Below, in pieces: positions 44,023 to 57,256 of a DNA stretch of 64,000 nucleotides. Where the stretch lies: NCBI GenBank assembly GCA_036852015.1, contig JAANDG010000718.1, positions 1-64,000 on the forward strand, read 5' to 3'. Below the pieces are notes generated by a model. That model was not told the DNA's origin, made no database searches, and saw only the letters and a list, made by a program, of their open reading frames with translations. This DNA comes from Pelodera strongyloides (taxonomy: Eukaryota; Nematoda; Chromadorea; Rhabditida; Rhabditidae). The stretch's first letter is position 1. The number at the start of each line of letters is the position of its first letter. The translations under genes were made by a program, and so were the position numbers.

Positions 44023-47000
44023 CGTGCGCAATTTTCGCGCGCCGCACACTCCAAATGTTTCACTACGAGTGGCCGTTTTAGTTCTCTCTTGCGAAGAAAG
44101 CTACGACTGATCCTGATGTGCATACTGATGTGTTCGCTGGGCGGAATATGATCGAGTGTCTCTTTTCATTTCACGGGAAACTACCATTGACTAACCAAAC
44201 TGAGGATTTCGCACACGGTTGGTATGATTGAACCTTCATGCCGAATGCCGACGAATTCCTCACCGACCAAATATTTGAATTCCTTCGCCGGAAATGCACT
44301 GGAAACTTGTGTGTGATTAAAGCAGCTCTCTCAAAGGTTTATGTTTAGCCACAGTTCATTTTTAGTCGTCACCGACGTCGCCATAGTGTTTCTCTGGATG
44401 TTTGAAGAATGGCTGATTTATTCTGTGTGTTTGAGCGAGGCGACAAGGCTCTGGATCTGGACTGGAGCTGAATGTTGGCAATCTGTCCCTTGGATGATGA
44501 AATATCAGGCATGTGAAATATCTTTAATTTGTTTTGATTAAGTATCAACATTTCTGATTGGGATTGCTGAAGTAGTGAAACGGTGCGGTACAGTTTTATA
44601 AATATTTATGATGTATTGGCTTGCAGGTGTGGAAATCTTTCGTTGGTGCTGTCTGACCTGGATCTCAATTCGGGACGTGGACTTTGGCTGGAACTCTGAA
44701 ACCGGATTGGATTGTACCGGACCAACAAGCCGCACAGTGACGCCGCACTTGTGAAATGAGGAACCGAAACGGTAAGAATCGTGTTATTAACTTTGCTGAC
44801 GAGTACCTGGCGAGGGGGCGGGTGCCGCGGCGCACATTTTTAGGCGATCCTAAAACAATTTGCGTATTTTCAACCGTCCCTTGCGAGACTGTCACCATGG
44901 GTCGTTCGGTGTGCGCCGTTTTAGCGTCCGATTCTCGCCGCACACTACCTATGTTTCAAAGACGAATGCATTATTTGCGTTTTTTTTAGCTATTTGTGAG
45001 GAATGTTTCCGAATGATAGATTCGTATGTTTGGATCGGAATGTTCTATGGGCGGAACATGTCGACTACCACTACACTGGAACTTTTCAAAGAGTAAGTTG
45101 AAACTTAATCAATTTGAATTCCTACTCGAAGCTCCTTTCTTATTGGACCAGCTTGTTGATAGTAATGTTTGCTTGCAGATGACGCAGCGTTACCTCTTGC
45201 CACTTGTCAAGCTTCACATCTTTGGATGTTCTTCGGGACGAGGACCTGTCTGTGTTGTCAAAGTGTATCTTCAGTGAATCGTCGGTTGTGGACATGGATT
45301 GAAAATACTAAGTAAGTAAAACGTATAATTACCATGAGCTGTGATATGTATGTATTAGTGTAGAAAACTGTGTTACTGCACTTTACTGTCTCTTTGTCAG
45401 TACGGTGGTGATGCGGTAATACTCTATGATATGCGTTGAGCTTTATACTTTACACTTATAGGAACGTAACGTTGTTGTGTTGGCTCTCGTTCGTGACCTG
45501 GATCACAATAGTCAACTGGATAAGATCAAAGAGCCGCAGAGTGAAGAGTCTCGTGTTACGGTAAGAATGTCATCAAGTTACAAACTATGGTTGCTCGTAC
45601 ACTTGAATACAAGTCAACTCAACATGCGCTATTTTTGCAGATTTCCCAATTGGACTGGCACTATTGATCCTTCTGCATGTGTGGGTCTATGGCTATGCGC
45701 AGAATCTATCGACTCGGTCAGCTGATCGATCACTGGAAGGTAAGGAAAACATACGTTTGTGCATGTACTGTATGTAGATATCAAACAAGTAAATTCAATG
45801 CTTCTTCTTAACCTACCTCAACTCATGTACTTAAATCATTAATTTAGGTAGAAAGAAGAGTTTTGTCCCTCGATGAAATGTGCCATGTGTAGAGGAACTA
45901 CACCTACCGTATTTGATGTAACACAAATACGGGTATGCTAATCAAAATTATAGTTCCCGGTTCGATATTTTCATGTATTTTCACATTAGTGTGTATTCAA
46001 AAAGAAATACAAGCATTCTTACTGTATCATTCTTGAACTTCAGGTGAACGGGTGGACCTCAGACTTTGAACTTGGTATCGGAGAAATGGCCGGATGTCCC
46101 GCGGTAATTGACTGTGAGAAACGGTCGGAAACCGTATTCGGTAGGTTAGCATAATTTGCTGGCCTCATCTTTAGCACTTTGTACTTTTCTACTGATTACT
46201 AATTGAGATTTCCGCTTACAGGTGTCGTAATGTTTCCGCCTGGATGTTGGTCTTTGTGAGTGTGGAACTTGGATGCTTGTGTGATTTGTCGTATTCATAT
46301 TCGTCTGCTGATACTTGAGCGAAACGGCGCCGGCGGTGGACGTGTAATCTTGAGGATGAGGATAGAAGGTACATATAAAAAGCTATATAAAACTTGTATG
46401 ATCTATTGAGAAACGTGTAACCTGCGAATACGTAAATAAAAAATACTGTGCGATTGTGTCACAGTCACAGTGGTTTCTAAATATTAGTTGATGTTGTGAT
46501 ACGTTTGACTTTACGCTGTACTTTATACTTTTGTATTATAGGAGTTATTTCGTGAGAAAACGAGATCGAGGTCATTTTCCTGAACCAGGAGTATCGGAGT
46601 GCGGATGCGGAGCAAGGAGGCGGAGAGCGGCCGAAGGATACGGTAAGATTTTACTCAACAATTTAGAGAATGCACGATTCAAATCAGCAAACACACCTTT
46701 GCGTATGCTGTGGCAGTCTGCTATGTTGATTACGGTAACCCGTCTCCCGTGCATTAGTATTTTTTTTTAGAAATCGCTGACACGGAACATTATGAGAGAG
46801 TCGTTGTTGATCGACGATGTGTTCCATGGGCGGAATGACGTCAGCCCTGAGAACTACCAGGATCTTGGCCTTCATGGTAAGGATATCTTACGAATATGAT
46901 TGTCTAAACTAACATGAAAAATACATGCTGTATGGATCCATGGGCCGTCCCGAACAATACTAACACATTTTATTTGCAACAATAATTGCAGTTGTTTCAA

Positions 47001-49060
47001 GTTTCTATCATTTACCGTCACCGTAATTTGTGTTTTATATTGCGTTATACTTCATACTGTGCTCACACTACATATGTTACAGGCACTCTTCGCGATGACG
47101 TTTGTTGCAGCGTTGCGGGACCCGGGAACCTCTATGAATGACAATCTCTGTTGTTTGGACCGATGACTCTGAGTGCGAAACGTTGAATATGTGGCTACGG
47201 TAAGAATGTTCTTTAGTAATTAACTATGCATGCCGCCAGAGTTAGAGATGCATACGTGATTCAACGCAACATGCCCTTTTTGTGTAGTTTGGCTTTTCGG
47301 CTACCATCCGATATATTATATGCACTGTTTTCAGAGATTGCGAAGAACGCTTTGTGTGAGAGTGAGTGGCGTCAGAGTTCGATTTATTCTATGTGCAGAA
47401 TATTGTCGACTCTCTCAGCTGGAACGATGAAGATGGAATTTGGATAGTGCGATACCGTATTCGAACGTAAACGTAATAATCAGGTATGTCTAGAATCAAC
47501 TATATAGGGATTGAAATGTACTTGACATTAAAGGGAATATGTATACCCTTTTTGAAATTAAGCTGTATTAATAGAATGTGTATTCCTCATTAAGGAAACA
47601 ACAACAAAAATTGTTAAAAGTTTCCCAATCCCATTTAAAAGAAAATGATTTTCAAAGTTCACCTTTTCCATAGTAAACGCGTTTACTGCCACCCTGGCAG
47701 GTCTGATGGAGCAAAAATTTAGCATGTGTGCATACATCGGCATATAGCTTGCAACAGCGACATATTTGCATACAAATGAGAATATTCGAATTTACATATT
47801 CAGTCGCCTACTTAAATTCATGTCTGGTGTGGAAACTCTAGTTTCGCAGTTGTTTTGCTCATTTTGAGTGCCTACATATTCCCTTTAACTTATATTCGGG
47901 AACAATTGCACGTGATAAGGTGGTTCTTGATACATAATTCATTAATTTCCTTCAGGTGGGTCCGAAGGACTCTTGGCCTGTTCAAGAAGTCGCTTTGTGT
48001 AATGGACTGTTATATATGGATATAATTGGAATTCGCGCTATTTGCTCGGAACCCTCTTCTCTTCGGTACGTTGTTATATCATAGTTTTGAATAAAGTCGA
48101 CTACTTACTGATGTCGTTGAATATAAATCACACACGCAGTTTGTTCGGAAATCACGGTATGTTGTGTCTTGTTGTATTTTGTTGTGTTTTCGGTATGTTG
48201 TGTTAGCATAATTTGCATTATTTTGATTGACCAACCATCGACTACTTTTTAGGTGTGCTTTACATGGTTCATCACGTTCTATGTAAAATTTTCTCTTTCT
48301 GCAGGTCTCATGCTCATGAACGCGCCAGAGCCTGAAAGGTTCGGGTGTGCGGGTCCTGTGGATGTCTCAATCTTGTCATTTCGGAAAGCGGATCATCGGA
48401 TTTTGAGGATCCATCGAACAAGGTAAATAAGAACGTAAAAAACTAAGAATTTGTAACTAGCATGAGGGGTTTTGGAAAGCGTCATAATGTGGTACGTGGT
48501 ACATTATGCTTGTAGCGTGTAGCGCATGTATATGTTACTACATTGTTGCTTTTAGTTCGCCAAAACGCACTCCGAATCTTCGAATGTGGAATGGATTGCG
48601 GGAACGTGCCCCGGAAAAATATCCGGACGATGGTGAAATGATAAGGTATTTGAATACCATACATGACTGTTGCGAGCTTTATCAGCGACCCAAGCTTTGC
48701 TTTCTGACTTGTGCGGGGAGGGAACTCTTTGTGACAGCTGTCTGGGCTTTTTTTTATTTGATTATGATAAAATAATTGTGTACCTTTTAGGTCTTGCGGA
48801 TTACTTTGTCAATGGATGAGGCATGACTACGAGTTTGAAGTTCTCTGGATGCCTAGGACATCGAACACGTCGATGTCTAAATGGAGTCATATCAGCTGAC
48901 GAGCTGACTACTATGTATGTTTCTTTCCCACATAGACCAGGGTGGGTAAATTGTAATGGTAATTTGTAGTTGAATGACTAGCCACACTGTTTGCATCGCA
49001 TAATAGCATTTGTGATGGTGTGATACCCAATCAGTCAATCAATAAAGTGGTCAATCTATA
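44023..49060 (+). other. Exon-like module array (group 2): spliced non-coding or fast-evolving locus
   Basis: At least 14 islands with acceptor and donor: 44627-44771, 45179-45311, 45462-45560, 45641-45739, 46044-46140, 46222-46368, 46542-46642, 46771-46876, 47083-47199, 47335-47483, 47956-48065, 48305-48422, 48556-48645 and a last one from 48791 ending near AATAAAG at about 49,042. Four of them end ...ACG/GTAAGA(A/T)T and are followed by a second island, so the array looks modular. A motif TGTTCNNTGGGCGGAAYATG occurs near 44,128, 45,047 and (one variant) 46,823. The sequence before several acceptors also repeats (TGATGCG...TTTATACTT). Some islands have one open frame (46044-46140, VNGWTSDFELGIGEMAG; 45462-45560, NVVVLALVRDLDHNSQLD), others have stops in every frame, and phases do not join. 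No known family. Confidence 0.4.
47532..47884. mobile_element. TTAA-bounded MITE, family A copy 2
   Basis: TTAA flanks both ends. AGGGAATATGTATACCC to TACATATTCCCT. About 90 percent alike by eye to the copy in the transporter intron at 6063-6406, in the same orientation. It sits in the intron between islands 47335-47483 and 47956-48065. Confidence 0.8.
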
Positions 49061-52000
49061 TCTTATTGTATGTCTATTTGGGGTTAGGCGCGCTAGCGCC
49101 TACCCCTTTTTTTTTCTTCGCCGGGGGTTTCCCAGACTTCGGAGCACTTAGCAATTAATAGCGCAAAAACTACTGAACCAAAACACTTGATTTTTTTTTG
49201 AGAACTAATTAGCCATCTGCCCTCTACCAACCTGCAAATTCAGGGATTGTGGATTGTGGCGGCATGCTCGAATCTCAATGTGTATATAGGATGATAATGG
49301 CGACAAGGATGCCCTAACTGGACCTTTCCTTCCGAGGGCTGCTTGGATCTGGTTGTGTGCGCTGCTTCACGGCCTTTGATGCGCTTACCTGATCATGACG
49401 TTTTCGTGGTCAATTCACTATTCACTGGTTTGTTTTGAACACATGTCAAGCTACGATTTGTTTGCATTAATCTGTTCAAAAAATTGAGTTTGCTGGAATG
49501 TGGAAGCGAGGACCGAATGGACAGCTTTTCCTTATTTCCATCCATACCACGTTTCAGTGCAGGGATTTTGCGGCGACGATTCTGACGAGTGCCTCATTGA
49601 TGTCTCTTCGGGTGTGCGGGGTGTCGCGAAATGGATAACACCGCTCCGGGTCAATGTATAACTCCGCTCCGTTATGTCAGGGATGTGAACAGGAAGGTAG
49701 GAAACCATTTTATTACACCTGGTAAACAAAACGATGTTACAGTACCGTCAGTAGGTCAGTACCGCGTTTCTTCTGTCATTGCCTTTTATCAATGTAAAAA
49801 CTCAATGTATCATAGTGGTCATTTAGAAACGCACATTATTATGTTCTTTCAATAAATGTGGAGTAGCAAATACAGTCCTCAGCTTTCCTTTTCGAGTGTA
49901 TTCTACGGTGCTTCAGAGAATTTCAGGAGATTTCCAATGCAATAGATTTTTATGATTGTTATTTAGTTTTGGGCGCGTGCGCCTTCCGGGATCGTCATTG
50001 CCGGCTGCTTCTCATGCCCATGGTGGTCTTTTGTTGATAATTATTATTAAGAAAATATCGAAGGCTGTGTCAGTCTCAGAATGAAGAGCTGACAAACGTG
50101 AACTTTCACAGAATCTTTGGTCAGCTGAAAAAGAATGAATGTTGATTTGATTATCGATTGCGTTTTTCTGATAGTTTTCATATCAAAAGTCTATGAAAGT
50201 TCACGACTAAAAAAACCAAAACAGCCAGAGAGCGAAAAAATTAAACGCACTCAAGAGAATACGATTTGAAAAGATCCTCCGTGGACAACTTTAGTTTGTA
50301 TATGTAGTGATATGCCTATTTGTCCTAGGCAGTTTTCCCGTTTGCATTTTTTTCTGCACACAACAGTATTTTGTAGTCTTTTCTATTTTTTTGTTTATTG
50401 TGCCTCGATGCTCTGAGCTCTCTCTCTCTCTCGCTTTCAAGTCTTTCTCTCTTTTTCTCTTCTCTCTCACTCACTCTTTCTCTAATATCTATTCCACTCT
50501 CGGAAACTCTGGATGGTCCTCTTCCCTCGCGTCATTGGAAAATCAGCAGGTACGTATTCACTGTAACTTTACTTTTCCTTTGAATTGCAGCCCAATTGTG
50601 AAAAGTTGACCCGCCTTGATAGCATAGTGTTATCCATAGGACTTTGAAACGAGGCAGCACTAATGTATGTACCTAAACGTTTTATCTTTCCAGAATGTGG
50701 ACCGGAACCTTCGATCATGATGTGTTGCCCCTGGAACTCTACCGCATTTACTGCGGTTTCCCACTTCGTCTTTAGTTGGAGTCTGAGTCTAGAAAGCGTA
50801 TGTTTTACTCTGTTTCCCTTATTCCGAAAACGTCCTGGTTTTATAGTTAAGGTGATGAGATTGTCGCGTACTTGTTCCCTTGTTCGGCGCGTAGTATCTC
50901 ACTACAGTACATCCGCATTTTCATCTCCGTTTAGTAAGTTGTTGTTTTAGGTGGAGAAGTCGAATTCGCAGTAACTCAAGATGTAACTGAGCGGAGCCAC
51001 GTTGACACCGTATCTGCTTGCACGATTCGCTGATCGATTGGGTTGGGAATTAGGTATGTTTCAGTTTCAAACTGATACAGAAATCAATTGGTATTTGTAC
51101 TTTTGGTATCAGAGTATTGGTACTTTTATGAAATTGTGAACGTGAACTGATTCCAATTTTATTTGAGCGAACATCACTGTATGCCCCGTTATGGGACATG
51201 AGAGCTATTTCGCTTTGTGTAGGATATATGCACGGCCTTCATTCTTAACATTTTACATGATCATACTTCTCAAGGTTTACAACTTATGCGAAATATCGGG
51301 CACTGCTTGTCATGGTAAGAGTGTTATTTTTATAGCTTTACTTATCCCTTTTTAGGGTACGACATGACTGAGGAAATTGCAATGCGACCTCCGATGCAAC
51401 TCGGCCAGACTGTCTGAAAGGGGAGCGGTTTCTCCTTTCCGGTCTCTCTTAACAACTTCAACGTCGACCTGTCGACGTCTCTCGGGGAAAAGCTTCTCCC
51501 CCATCCGCCACTCTGAATGGAAGCGATAAAGCGCTCATGGGTATGTAAATTGATGTTCTTTGCGTAAGAGATACTCTGTACTGTTCTGCTGTCTTTAAGA
51601 GATCAGAATTGTAGTGTTAATTGGGGGGGGGGTTAAATTTTGAGGGTTGTCTGCTTAGTCTGTGTAGGTGCAAGTTGTCTTTTTTCAGACTTTTATTTCT
51701 TTAATGTTCAGGACGTGACGTTCAAGGTGACATCTCAAGATGGCGGCATCTCAACTTTGGTCGAACACCCTCACCTCGTATTCAACCTCAATACGTGAAC
51801 GTAGAAATTGTTTGTGTGGATATTGCGTGAAGTGTGAAGCGAACCTGTTTGTTTGCCTTTTTTCGGTATTCATAATTGTACTGTTTGAAACTCTGCTGGT
51901 ATTTCCGCGCCTCTTTTTTTATTTGAAAAGCTGCCTCCGGTCGACTCTTTCTTTCTTTCAAAAAGCATCCATGTATTTGTGCGCGCAATCACCTTCTGTT

Positions 52001-52243
52001 TCTTTGGGCAACTTTTGAGATAACCGCGCTGAACGTTTATGATATGCGAAATGCAAAAAAAAATGTTTTTCCGTACATTTTTACGTGTTTTTGGTTTTGA
52101 AGTTGCAAATGGCAAAGGCCAAAAGTTGCGACCAAGTTGCAAGATTTACCACTTATTTATTTTGTTTTGTTTCGTTTTGTTTTTCTTTTGCATTGGTTTT
52201 CGTCGAGTAGTTTTTGTTTTTAGTAGACCTTTTTAATTCTTAA
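49061..52243 (+). other. Spacer with further exon-like islands
   Basis: Islands 49558-49696 (acceptor GTTTCAG, donor GTAGG) and 50694-50797 (acceptor TTTCCAG, donor GTATG) have good splice sites but no recognisable protein. The remainder, about 50.8-52.2 kb, shows short frames with no family match. A pyrimidine-rich microsatellite is annotated separately. Confidence 0.3.
50416..50486. repeat. CT-rich microsatellite
   Basis: Imperfect (CT)n and CTTT runs over about 70 bp on the + strand. Confidence 0.85.
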
Positions 52244-52632
52244 AGCGAATTAGCGGTCGGTCTCAACAAAAAAATACGAAAAGAGGAGGAGTAAACAACC
52301 GTGCGTTTACCGCCGTTTTCAAAATGTGCATTGTTGGACTTTTACTAGCCAAATTCAAAATATTTTATCAACATTTCGTCATTTGGATGCTTCGGAGTGT
52401 GTGATCATTTGAAAAGGCCATCCCTCGATTTTTCCGGGGCCGTGCTAGTATTAAAATCGGCAAATCGCATCGCCGGAAGCGAATTTTCCCATACAAAATC
52501 GCAAAAATGGTTGTTTGAGAACATTTTTATACAATATGCACTTATTTGTTTGTGTTTTTATGTTTATTTTCGTTTATAACTTTTTTCAAACTATTTTTGG
52601 TGAAAAAACCCCAAACCGGGTGGTATTTCGCT
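52244..52632. mobile_element. TTAA-bounded MITE, family B long form
   Basis: TTAA flanks both ends. Begins AGCGAATTAGCGGTCGGTC and ends ACCGGGTGGTATTTCGCT. At 389 bp it is about twice as long as the other family B copies, so it is probably a related subfamily or carries inserted sequence. Confidence 0.6.
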
Positions 52633-53330
52633 TTAAGTCGGTTTGTCTTAATTCCTTTGCTTCTTTCCTTGTTATTTTTTCCTTAGGAATTTGTTAAACG
52701 TTAGATCTTGCGTTTAGTTCACATACATCATCACATTGTTACGGTTTAGAAAGTTGTTTTAAAAAATACCTTGCAATGTTTTGTATTTGAATTAGTATTT
52801 CTTTGTTATATCCTTTTTTGTTCCGCTCTCCGTCCTTTTTTCAACTCTCCTTCACATGCGCTCCTTGAATGCTTGGATCACTTGGATGCTCCACTGCCGG
52901 GATAAAGTCGAGCCGCTATTCTTGCCCAGCCCATCCTTAGGAAGGATGCTTCGCACTGTAATCTCTGCGTCTCTCTATTCGTATTCTACCTTCCCGACGT
53001 CGACAATCTACCATGTGCTTCTCTACAGGACGTATTTGATATTAGCCGAAGACATCGCCCTAGATTGGAAAATGGAGAAAGAAATCTGACTACTGCGAAA
53101 AACGGAATTTTGGATTCGCCTTTTTCGACCAGCCGGTGGCGTGGTGGCTATGTCATTGTCATGATGCTGCTTACCAGAACATTGCTGGTTCAGTTCCCCT
53201 GTGCGACTCGTTGCACCCAGGAGAAAACCGGAACATGGCTGGTCCCCATTCCGTATTCAAAGATGGCCCATATTATTGGGGTGCACTACTTCGGTAGACC
53301 AAAGTGAGGCTTAGGGGCCTGAAGGATATG
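52633..53330. other. Spacer with a tRNA-like SINE head
   Basis: At 53,134-53,210 GGTGGCGTGGTGGCTATG is followed by TGCTGGTTCAGTTCCCC, a good A-box/B-box pair at SINE spacing. No gene is supported in the remainder. Confidence 0.4.
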
Positions 53331-53990
53331 TAATATTTTTGCCAATCTATGTGCGGTATTCATTCACACTCCTATTCCAGTTAACACCCTTTCGTTGTTC
53401 GACGCCCTCCCCATCCTTTAGTCTCTAACTATAGTCTGAGGCTTCTCCACTCTTGTGCTCACCCTGAAATCTCACTCTTCACCTAATCCCCTTATATCTC
53501 TAACTATTTTCGCTGTTTGTTAGGCTCTGCGTACTGTAGCTCGCTCCTTCTGCGCTCGTTGGCTCACTAATTCCTTACCTTTACTTCTCCACACTCTCAC
53601 TCACTCTCACTCAGGCCTCCACTTATCTCTATCGCCCTTCACTCATTCACTGGTTCACTGGTCCTTTAGTAGCGTCAAGTGTCTTACTGGACATATTTTA
53701 CTTATTATCCTACTCAATTCTACTTACTCTCACAACTATCATCACAACTCACTCCAAATTTCTCGTCATCACACCACAACTTTCCAACTCACTCTCCAAA
53801 ATCTCCATCTGACTCGCACTCGCACTCTCACTATTCAATTCGTACCTCGTACCTCTCATACTCTGTCTCTGTTTTTTCATTAACTCACCCCCTCCCCATA
53901 TTCTATAGTGCGATCTCATCTCTTTTCGCTACGCACCTTAGCCCCCCCCCCCCACCACTAATTAGTGTAAATATCTCACTCGGTAGTACT
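53331..53990. repeat. Pyrimidine-rich CTCACT low-complexity region
   Basis: Loose repeats of CACTCTCACTCACT and similar words with a C10 run near 53,945. The plus-strand frame 53,679-54,032 is a composition artefact. Confidence 0.6.
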
Positions 53991-55095
53991 CCCTCCATCA
54001 GCCCCCTACTGTCCCCTTATATCTCTAACTGATAGTGTAAACAGTAAACACTAACTCGCTTACTGTACATAGTGTACATATCGTTCTCGTTACCGGTTAC
54101 TCACACTCACCTTACCTCGTATCTTACTCACTCCCTTGTATATAGTGTAAATACTCACTCGCCTACTGTATATAGTGTACAGTGTACATATCCTTTCTCG
54201 TTACTCACCTTACCTCGCATCTTACTCACCCCCTTACTATACATAGTGTAGATACTCACTCGCCTGCTGTATATAGTCTACATATCCTTTCTCGTTACTC
54301 GCCTACTGTATATAGTGTACATATTTTCCCTTACTGTATATAGTGTAAATACACACTCGCCTACTGTATATAGTGTAGATATCCTTTCTCGTTACTCACC
54401 CCTCTTATCTTGCTCACCCCCTTACTGTATATAGTGTAAATACTCACTCGCCTACTGTATATAGTGTTCATATTTTCCTTCTCTACTCACCTTCACTTCA
54501 CTCGCCCCTTTTGTATATAGTGTATATATTGTATATGTAGTGTAAATACTCACTCGCCTGCTGTATATAGTGTACATATTTTCCCTCGTTACTCATCTTC
54601 ACTCACCCCCTTGTATATAGTATAAATACTCACTCGCCTAATGTATATAGTGTACATATCCTTTCTCGTTACTCACCTTACCTCTATCTTACTCACCCTC
54701 CTTACTGTGACTGTACATAGTGTAGATACTCACTCGCCTGCTGTATATAGTGTATATATCCTTTCTTGTTACTCACGCCCCCCCCCCCTTACTGTATATA
54801 GTGTAAATACACACTCGCCTACTGTATATAGTGTAGATATCCTTTCTCGTTACTCACCCCTCGCATCTTGCTCACCCCCTTACTGTATATAGCGTAAATG
54901 CTCACTCGCCTACTGTATATAGTGTACATATTTTCCCTCTTTACTCACCTTCACTCGCCCCTTTTGTATATAGTGTATATATTGTATATTTAGTGTAAAT
55001 ACTCACTCGCCTACTGTATATAGTGTACATATTTTCCCTCGTTACTCGTTACTCACCTTCACTCACCCCTTTTGTATATAGTGTATATATTGTAT
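53991..55095. repeat. Minisatellite of CTGTATATAGTGTANAT units
   Basis: About 20 copies of CTGTATATAGTGTAAATACT or a near variant alternate with ACTCACTCGCCTA and with longer TTTCTCGTTACTCACCTT linkers. The higher-order period is irregular, about 80-150 bp. No coding potential. Confidence 0.85.
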
Positions 55096-55545
55096 ATATT
55101 GTTGTGTGTTTGTGTTGTTCGTGTGTTGTTTATTTTTTGTTGTTGTTGTTGTTGTGTGTTTTTTTTTATTGTTGTTGTGTGTGTTTTTTTATTGTTGTTG
55201 TGTTGTATGTTTTTTTGTTGTTTTGGTTTTTTTTATTGTTGTTGTGTTTGTTTTGTTGTTTTGTTTTTTTTCTTGTTTGTTTGTTTTTTTTTTGTTGTTA
55301 TTTTTTTTTTTGTTTTTTTTTGTGTTTTTTTTGTGTGGTTTTTCTGTTTTTTTTGTTTGTGTTTTTTTTCTTTTTTTTGTTGTGTTGTTTTATGTTTTTT
55401 CCTTGTTTGTGTTTTTGTGTTTTTTTTTTTTTTTTTGTTTGTGTTTTTTTTTTTTTGTGTTGTTTTTTCTGTTCTTTTATTATTGTTTGTGTTTTGTTTT
55501 TATTTTTTTTTTCTTATTTCTTATAAATTAATATTATTATTATTT
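55096..55545. repeat. T/G low-complexity tract
   Basis: About 450 bases of TGTTGTT and T runs on the + strand. Long frames rich in Phe, Val, Leu and Cys arise here only from composition. Confidence 0.95.
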
Positions 55546-55810
55546 TTAATTATATGCGCACACTAACAGTATATTTTTAGGTGAACGATGAGTGCGACTT
55601 GCCAGCCATTCGCATTGACGGAGTCCCTGGATGCTGAACCATCAACAAAGATAAGTTTCTTTGAATATATATTTTGGTGTAAAGAATGTACAGGATTTCT
55701 TTCCGCTTCACTTTCGGTGGTACTCCGAGAGTGGAGTGGGAGGAAACAGAAAACACGCACTTGAACTGTCCCGCACTAATTTGTTTCTTTGTATATATAA
55801 AGAGCTTCGG

Positions 55811-56297
<487 letters not shown>

Positions 56298-56847
56298 ATA
56301 ATATCCATTAATGTTGTTCCTTCTTAAAGGAGCGCGACTGACGTATTTTATCAAGTGCGGTGTAGATAGTATATTATGTGGTAATGAAAGCAAAGTATAG
56401 AACTAAATACTTGCCTATATCTGTTACTCATTGAGGTATGTGATGAGCCAACCAAGATGATCGAATGGCGAAAGATGGACACCGTTGGTGGACCCCTACA
56501 CAGTGGACACCCAACCATGTTTCAAGCTTTCCGTGGGTGCATTTGTCTTGTTCTTGTTCCATCCTTTTCTACGGACCGTCACAATCGTTTCTGCGGAAAC
56601 TGCTGTATGTGTATGCTTAACTGTTTATCGGGATGTGACTGAAGCTGAAGTCTGAAGTAACGCGCGCTTTTTTTTCTTTTCTTTTTTTTTCCTCAATAAT
56701 TGAATTTGCGTGTTCAGGTATTCGAATGAACTGGATTTCGCGATGTGACAAGTGACATGCGGCATTTGTTGGACAGTACTCCCTGGCTGGTGTGTTTGCC
56801 TTCTTGATGTTGTATTCCTTAGTATTTAATAGTGAAATTTTGAGGAA
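56298..56847. other. Spacer, no conserved gene
   Basis: Short frames only. One stretch (56,457-56,642) is open, but no splice partner or family is seen. Confidence 0.3.
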
Positions 56848-57256
56848 AGGGTCATTCCCATTTCAAATGACCCATATTTTTGATGATTCCATTTGATTCT
56901 TCATGTCAAAAGTAGGATGCAATCTTTTTCTAATTTTCAAGCGCACGATTCACACTCTATTCAGCAATTTACCATGGCCAGTCATACACCTAACTATCTA
57001 TCGCAGTTGGCAAGCCCATTCGCGCTGATTGGCCAATATCGCAATTGCCACGCCCAGTAGAGCATATTGCCCAATCAGCGCGAAGGGGCGTAACAACTGC
57101 AATAGATAGTTGGGTATGACTGGCTATGGTAAATTGCTGAATACTGCGTGAATTTTGCTCTTGAAAATTAGAAAAATATCGCATCCTACTATATTTGACA
57201 TGGAGAATCAGATTTAATCATCAAAAATAGGGGTCGCTTGTAATGGGCCTGACCCT
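56848..57256. mobile_element. Family C palindromic MITE, full length
   Basis: The ends are AGGGTCATTCCC and GGGCCTGACCCT, with TTAA intact only on the right. The central inverted repeat is long: CATACACCTAACTATCTATC faces its near-complement across an AT-GC-balanced core. It shares its arm sequence with 15,084-15,313. Confidence 0.7.

Noticed and set aside
55023..55566. Phe/Val/Cys-rich long frames
   Set aside because: Pure products of a T/G low-complexity tract.
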